Shown one piece after another: positions 13,294 through 14,037 of a DNA stretch of 14,037 nucleotides. A program made the translations under genes and the position numbers. Origin of the DNA: Bacillota bacterium. GTDB lineage: Bacteria > Bacillota > Clostridia > Oscillospirales > Ruminococcaceae. The stretch is taken from contig JAEWZG010000119.1 in NCBI GenBank assembly GCA_023395435.1, forward strand, positions 1 through 14,037, written 5' to 3'. The notes beneath the pieces are model-generated. The model worked only from the letters and a program-made list of their open reading frames with translations. It did no database searches and was not told the DNA's origin. The number at the start of each line of letters is the position of its first letter. Within the stretch, counting starts at the first letter, position 1.

Positions 13294-13737
13294 TTAGTTA
13301 TTTACTTTCCTTTTATGATAGCTCGCAAAATCAAAGCGAATCTGCTCGCAAATAAATGAAAGCATTTTGGTTGTAATCTCAAAAAGATTCTGTATTGTTT
13401 CACAGTCAATATCGAGTGGAATGTCGGCAGGGTATCTTGTTTCAATATAATATTTATTGAGAGTAACACTGTCTTTTAAATATTGACGGAAGTGGTCGTC
13501 CATCATCATTGCCTGCTTGCAGAGCCAAGTGAGGTTATGTCCATCAAAAAGCTTATGGTTTTTAAAAAGCATATAACCCTTCAATGCTTTTTCTATGCAT
13601 TGCTGGCAATGAAATGCTGTTGCAAAATAACATCTTTCATCCTGAATGAGATTTTTTGCGGCAAGATAATCAAGATTGGAATGAAAAAGCCAATCAAAAT
13701 ATCTTCTGCTGTCGCAGGGGTTATTCCTATAGCTCAT
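13294..13737 (-). CDS. HEPN-domain protein
   Basis: A 147-residue helical protein of the HEPN class found next to minimal nucleotidyltransferases. Landmarks are FDWLFHSNLDYLAAKNL (about 14-30), the core YFATAFHCQQCIEKALKGYM (37-56), the GHNLTWL segment with His67, and ETRYPADIPLD with Arg101-Tyr-Pro, typical of PF05168-type HEPN domains. Arg134 and His141 near the C-terminus have the loose RX4-6H spacing of HEPN RNases, but their position makes a catalytic role uncertain. The ATG at 13737 was chosen because GGGGGTGG lies just upstream; it overlaps the end of the nucleotidyltransferase-like gene by 11 bases, so translation is probably coupled. In known HEPN/MNT systems the HEPN protein is an RNase toxin; that is not shown here. 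Confidence 0.85.
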   Translation of the reverse strand: MSYRNNPCDSRRYFDWLFHSNLDYLAAKNLIQDERCYFATAFHCQQCIEKALKGYMLFKNHKLFDGHNLTWLCKQAMMMDDHFRQYLKDSVTLNKYYIETRYPADIPLDIDCETIQNLFEITTKMLSFICEQIRFDFASYHKRKVNN

Positions 13738-14035
13738 ACAGGACCACCCCCGTTTTGGATATTGTACTTGCAAATGATGCTTCATCTTCCCTTAGATTGT
13801 TCCAATCAGAATTCCTGTATATCAGGACATCAAACGGATTTTCACAATCAAGCTCAAGATAAAGATTGCATTCAAGCTCATTTGCATCAACATCATCAGG
13901 GACTATTACGCAAAGCTTAAAAGAAGTAAGATTATCAAAAAGATCATACTTTTTGTTGAACAGAATTATCATATGCGGATTGCAAATATCAAGAATTTGA
14001 TCAACGACATTCATAATAATTGGATTCTCAGTCAT
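13727..14035 (-). CDS. Degenerate nucleotidyltransferase-like (MNT) protein, partner of the HEPN protein
   Basis: The 102 visible residues have the outline of a minimal nucleotidyltransferase: VVDQILDICNPHMIILF (10-26) aligns with the usual start ending LFGS, and FKLCVIV and FDVLIY (68-73) correspond to the central strands. The catalytic GSxxRG...DxD region is replaced by FNKKYDLFDNLTSFKL, so Gly, Ser and both metal-binding Asp residues are missing; only Asp69 may remain. Catalysis is therefore unlikely and a structural or sensing role is plausible. The ATG at 14035 is two bases from the window edge, so its ribosome site is not visible and the true start could lie outside or at Met8. It overlaps the HEPN gene by 11 bases. 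The fold assignment rests on pattern and context. Confidence 0.68.
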   Translation of the reverse strand: MTENPIIMNVVDQILDICNPHMIILFNKKYDLFDNLTSFKLCVIVPDDVDANELECNLYLELDCENPFDVLIYRNSDWNNLREDEASFASTISKTGVVLYEL

Positions 14036-14037
14036 AA

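Noticed and set aside
13483..13920. 145-codon plus-strand frame across the HEPN/MNT junction
   Set aside because: It is antisense to both genes, has biased low-complexity His/Gln content and no start signals.
1..14037. tRNA genes, CRISPR arrays, insertion sequences and prophage genes
   Set aside because: I looked for cloverleaf arms, regularly spaced direct repeats, transposase motifs and flanking inverted repeats and found none.

Overview
The window is AT-rich DNA from a low-GC Gram-positive bacterium. Strong GGAGG-type ribosome binding sites, occasional GTG and TTG starts, a perfect CIRCE operator, a PC4-like YdbC protein and BMP-type nucleoside transport genes point to a clostridial Firmicute. 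A gut Oscillospirales/Ruminococcus-like organism is my inference; there is no rRNA or other definitive marker. I see no insertion sequence, phage, CRISPR array or tRNA.

Left edge (1-595): the first codons of a small heat-shock protein gene (minus) face a single-cluster ferredoxin gene (plus). The 270-base region between them carries a perfect CIRCE operator, a 16-base palindrome and a possible SD-occluding hairpin. A bidirectional terminator closes the ferredoxin unit.

Centre (598-10118, all minus strand): a nearly complete nucleoside import and catabolism locus in two transcription units. The upstream unit (transcribed first) is HD-domain hydrolase, YgjP-like metallopeptidase, small RDTC-motif protein, deoC, deoB and cdd, ended by a strong terminator at 6224-6261. 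The second unit is a BMP-family nucleoside-binding lipoprotein, a double-domain ABC ATPase, two permeases and a uridine phosphorylase. An intercistronic hairpin separates the lipoprotein gene from the rest. Together they would import nucleosides, deaminate cytidine, split uridine and purine nucleosides (with deoD at 10812-11510), convert (deoxy)ribose-1-phosphate to the 5-phosphate, and cleave deoxyribose-5-phosphate to glyceraldehyde-3-phosphate and acetaldehyde. No pathway regulator is encoded in the window.

Right part (10247-14037): a two-gene unit (three-helix membrane protein and YdbC/PC4-like ssDNA-binding protein) is driven by an exact TTGACA-N17-TATAAT promoter. Upstream lies deoD behind an orphan polysaccharide-type flippase gene. 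A 41-residue membrane peptide gene with an extended -10 promoter is transcribed the other way. The window ends in an overlapping gene pair made of a HEPN-domain protein and a nucleotidyltransferase-like protein whose catalytic motif is lost. That pair is the most unusual item here.
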